Below are positions 3,895 through 5,193 of a stretch of 5,193 nucleotides of DNA, piece after piece; the stretch's first letter is position 1, and every line of letters begins with the position of its first letter. Made by a program: the position numbers and the translations under genes. Under the pieces are notes generated by a model that saw nothing but the letters and a program-made list of their open reading frames with translations, was not told where the DNA came from and did not search any database. Source of the DNA: GWA1-54-10 sp964349675 (GTDB taxonomy: Bacteria; Patescibacteriota; Minisyncoccia; Phycocordibacterales; SBAW01); contig CAYGHD010000030.1 of assembly GCA_964349675.1 (NCBI GenBank), positions 1 to 5,193 of the forward strand, in the 5' to 3' direction.

Positions 3895-4181
3895 ATAGAG
3901 GGGGATTCCTTGACGTGCAGCTACCCTGCTGGTAGTCTGGGCTCAGCCTCAGTTCGAATCGGAAGGAGTAATAGCCCCTTGTCCTGTGGTTGCTTTGTGT
4001 CGCCCCGGAGCAACCATGGGCACCGCCAAGGGGGCCCGAACTATTACTTTCTTCCGGTAGGTCGCCGGGTCTGCCGCTGATCGAAGCAATGCTGCAGCAT
4101 TATTACATGCCGGCACCGCTTTTTTGATCGCCGACCCGGCGACCACGATATGCCACCTCTGTATTGGGGTGGCATTTTTTT
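3895..4181 (+). ncRNA. Candidate structured non-coding RNA of unknown family
   Basis: Between the DoxX start and the next gene there is no credible ORF, but there are long nested inverted repeats. Arm 1: CGGAAG 3960-3965 with 4051-4056; AGTAATAG 3967-3974 with 4041-4048; CCCCTTG 3975-3981 with 4027-4033; TGGTTGCT 3987-3994 with 4009-4016; 29 pairs in all. Arm 2: GGTCGCCGGGTC 4060-4071 with 4133-4144 (12 pairs), then GATC 4079-4082 with 4126-4129 and AAGC 4084-4087 with 4118-4121, enclosing the palindrome AATGCTGCAGCATT (4088-4101). A small CTACC/GGTAG hairpin (3921-3925, 3931-3935) precedes them. A terminator with its T-tract on the + strand ends the unit, which sets the strand. The 5' end is uncertain: TATAGT at 3882-3887 or TTGACG at 3910-3915 with TAGTCT at 3933-3938 are weak promoter options. 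I see none of the hallmarks of tmRNA, RNase P RNA, SRP RNA or 6S RNA. It could instead be a DNA-level recombination or replication element. Confidence 0.6.
4150..4181 (+). terminator. Intrinsic terminator of the structured element
   Basis: ATGCCACC (4150-4157) pairs with GGTGGCAT (4168-4175) around a ten-base loop; the T run covers 4175-4181. No coding gene ends upstream on this strand (the nearest, at 3453, has its own terminator), so it most likely terminates the RNA encoded at 3895-4150. Confidence 0.85.
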
Positions 4182-4217
4182 ACCTATTCTTTATAAAGAG
4201 TCACAATAAGCGATAGA

Positions 4218-4245
4218 TTGACAAACTAGTATCATATGTTATCAT
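4218..4245 (+). promoter_or_regulatory. Promoter of the orphan coiled-coil gene
   Basis: TTGACA (4218-4223) and TATCAT (4240-4245) are 16 bases apart, giving an expected start near 4252 and a leader of about 29 bases. AGGGG (4270-4274), 6 bases before ATG 4281, serves as the ribosome binding site, so this gene is leadered, unlike several neighbours. Confidence 0.65.
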
Positions 4246-4256
4246 ATTTTTGACAA
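4218..4256. repeat. Direct repeats over the promoter of the orphan gene
   Basis: TTGACAA occurs at 4218-4224 and 4250-4256, 32 bases apart. Between them ATCATAT occurs twice (4231-4237, 4241-4247) with a 10-base period, about one helical turn. The copies span the -10 and likely start site, so they may be operator half-sites; chance in AT-rich DNA is also possible. A CTTTATAAAG palindrome (4189-4198) lies just upstream. Confidence 0.4.
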
Positions 4257-4280
4257 GTTCGTTGTAAAAAGGGGTGTGCT

Positions 4281-4808
4281 ATGTTCGCGCAGATCAAGAA
4301 TGTGGTAGCGACAGCGTACCAGCTTATGCGTATCTGCCTTGGATCTGGATGGTTCGCCTTCCTTATCTTGAGTGGCCTATATTGGTATCATGCAAATGAA
4401 TTAAGTTCAATAATACAAGAGTTGTCTACGGAAACTACTGTATTGCTTGAAAAGCAGCGCAAGCAAACAGAAATGTTGCTTGCAGAAAAGACTAAACTAC
4501 AAAAGCTGGAAAGGGCGCTGATTGAGGCTAATCCTGACATAATGGAAGCGCTCTATCTATGGTCTGCCATGCCAGGATTTTGCGCACAATTGCCATTAGG
4601 GGTCTTCATACAAACTGGCGACCAAGGATGCGCAAAAGCGCTTGGAGCAATGCAAAACGAAAAAGCGTTTCCTGACCACGAGCTTTCCTTGAATATCATT
4701 AACGATACCTCGACGGCAATCGCTCTAGCGAAGCAATTTTTCTTGGACAGATGTCATCATCTACCAAGTGACGCTAATATACCCGAAGGTATTTGCCACA
4801 CTGAGTAA
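4281..4808 (+). CDS. Orphan single-pass membrane protein with coiled coil and Cys-bearing C-terminal region
   Basis: A 175-residue protein I do not recognise. A short N-terminal part with Lys6 and Arg17 precedes one transmembrane helix at about 18-36 (CLGSGWFAFLILSGLYWY). Residues about 41-83 are a heptad-like, Glu/Lys/Leu-rich helix (IIQELSTETTVLLEKQRK and LLAEKTKLQKLERALIEA), probably a coiled coil. The rest (about 84-175) contains Cys101, Cys117, Cys158 and Cys172. By the positive-inside rule the coiled coil and tail are extracytoplasmic, where four Cys could form two disulfides. The start is supported by AGGGG 6 bases upstream and by a TTGACA/TATCAT promoter; a terminator follows 12 bases after the stop. 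Codons seem more AT-rich than in the Nudix-like gene. It directly follows the structured RNA candidate, but no functional link is shown. Coding status is good; the function is unknown. Confidence 0.78.
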   Translation: MFAQIKNVVATAYQLMRICLGSGWFAFLILSGLYWYHANELSSIIQELSTETTVLLEKQRKQTEMLLAEKTKLQKLERALIEANPDIMEALYLWSAMPGFCAQLPLGVFIQTGDQGCAKALGAMQNEKAFPDHELSLNIINDTSTAIALAKQFFLDRCHHLPSDANIPEGICHTE

Positions 4809-4819
4809 GAAGGAAGTCT

Positions 4820-4873
4820 CTGCCGCACTTCAAGAACTGCCAATCAGCGGTCTCTGAGGTGCGGCAGTTTTTT
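4820..4873 (+). terminator. Intrinsic terminator of the orphan gene
   Basis: CTGCCGCACTTCA (4820-4832) pairs with TGAGGTGCGGCAG (4855-4867), 13 pairs including one T-G; the inner part (AGA with TCT) extends it. TTTTTT at 4868-4873 completes the terminator, 12 bases after the stop codon. Confidence 0.92.
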
Positions 4874-4904
4874 ATATAAAAACAGGGGAGGGGCTCCCCT
4901 GTTT
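4874..4904 (-). terminator. Intrinsic terminator for a minus-strand transcript
   Basis: AAACAGGGGAG (4880-4890) and CTCCCCTGTTT (4894-4904) are perfect 11-base arms around GGG. Only on the minus strand does a T run follow (five T, complement of 4878-4882, then ATATA). It therefore ends transcription entering from the right, although no convincing minus-strand protein gene is present in the last 290 bases. Confidence 0.75.
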
Positions 4905-5189
4905 AAAGAGGAGAATTTTGACTCTTGGGGAAGAGGGGTGATGTAGAGAAAGGTTGGCAATTGATGTAGGAAAGTATGCCCCTAGAATGCTCCAGGAGTG
5001 TTCGGAAAGATTTGGGATGAGGCAAAGGTCGGGGTTGTAGATATGCGTGAGCCGAGGGCTTAATAGAAAGAAGGTTTTTATGCCTGGGATACGTCGCAAA
5101 AGGTATATTGTGCGACGTATATAGCTTCAAACCAGGCGCCATACCCTAGCCTCAGGCTATTAATTAAATTTTTTAAATTCCCCTCCCCT
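4884..5189 (-). repeat. Long-range 10-base inverted repeat bounding the right-end element
   Basis: AGGGGAGGGG (4884-4893) and CCCCTCCCCT (5180-5189) are perfect inverted copies about 286 bases apart. In a minus-strand transcript the 5' copy could pair with the loop and 3' arm of the terminator hairpin, either closing a ~306-base RNA or competing with termination. The low-complexity G/C composition makes chance pairing more likely than for a mixed sequence. Confidence 0.45.
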
Positions 5190-5193
5190 CTAC
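4905..5193 (-). other. Gene-free, hairpin-rich stretch; possible structured RNA on the minus strand
   Basis: No credible protein gene is seen on either strand; the + strand is closed by stops in all frames, and the minus-strand readings are Pro/Ser/His/Leu-rich without motifs or ribosome binding sites. Visible structure: ATACGTCGCA (5089-5098) with TGCGACGTAT (5111-5120), a perfect 10-base stem with a 12-base loop, flanked by GCCTGG (5082-5087) with CCAGGC (5132-5137); AGCC/GGCT (5050-5053, 5057-5060); and a TAGCCT-C-AGGCTA palindrome (5147-5159). The left end is the minus-strand terminator. The 5' end of any RNA lies near or beyond 5193. I do not recognise a known RNA family. Confidence 0.4.

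Noticed and set aside
3944..3966. TTCGAATC as a tRNA or tmRNA T-loop
   Set aside because: The flanking bases pair poorly as a five-base T-stem, no acceptor stem or CCA end is placed suitably, and no tag-peptide frame with tmRNA features is visible.
3949..4146. A 65-residue minus-strand frame through the structured element
   Set aside because: Ala/Pro/Thr-rich with no motif or ribosome binding site, and it spans both helical arms, whose symmetry explains the openness better. The terminator points to + strand transcription.
4872..5142. Two overlapping minus-strand frames of 75 and 79 residues
   Set aside because: Compositionally odd (Pro, Ser, His, Leu), no domain motif, no good ribosome binding site, and one runs through the terminator hairpin. 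They look like by-products of a purine-rich opposite strand.
1..5193. CRISPR arrays, insertion sequences, rRNA or tRNA genes
   Set aside because: No regularly spaced direct repeats, transposase motifs, terminal-repeat-bounded element with a transposase, or recognisable rRNA/tRNA sequence was seen on either strand.

Overview
The window looks like a chromosomal segment of a Patescibacteria (CPR) genome, most likely Parcubacteria-like. The evidence is gene character rather than a phylogenetic marker. There are short, tightly packed genes, and single ribosomal protein genes (the end of bL9, and bL27 alone) next to small membrane proteins. There is also a very short lytic-transglycosylase-like protein and a one-TM protein with an Ada-like Cys tail, both of types I associate with that group. 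Several genes have a -10-like hexamer only 6-8 bases before the ATG and no Shine-Dalgarno, suggesting leaderless mRNAs. I see no insertion sequence, integrase, CRISPR array, tRNA or rRNA.

Layout. 1-796 (+): the C-terminal part of rplI, then 5 bases later a four-TM membrane protein of unknown function. 851-1129 (-): rpmA (bL27). Its start overlaps by 7 bases that of a divergent + strand gene (1123-1524) for an anchored protein with an Ada-like tail. 1537-2133 (+): a DnaQ-like DEDDh exonuclease in which the last catalytic Asp appears to be Gly, preceded by TATAAT six bases before its ATG. 2140-2740 (+): a near-consensus sigma70 promoter, then a Nudix-like protein with an eroded Nudix box, closed by a tandem hairpin/terminator block. 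2820-3036 holds no gene but is dense in inverted repeats, with a promoter and a terminator-like hairpin ahead of a secreted lytic-transglycosylase-like gene (3037-3453). That gene converges on a DoxX-family gene (3499-3876, -) across a shared bidirectional terminator.

3895-4181 has no credible ORF. It folds on paper into two long helical arms and ends in an intrinsic terminator on the + strand, so it is the best candidate here for an undescribed structured RNA. Next, 4281-4808 (+) is an orphan gene (one TM, coiled coil, Cys-bearing tail) with its own promoter region and terminator. From 4874 to the window end there is no convincing gene: a minus-strand terminator closes a hairpin-rich stretch whose ends (4884-4893 and 5180-5189) are perfect 10-base inverted repeats, which could be a second structured RNA on the minus strand, running past the window.

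The genes do not form one pathway. They are short independent units: translation (rplI, rpmA), nucleic-acid and nucleotide metabolism (exonuclease, Nudix), and cell envelope (transglycosylase, DoxX, membrane proteins). The intergenic regions carry the most unexplained structure.
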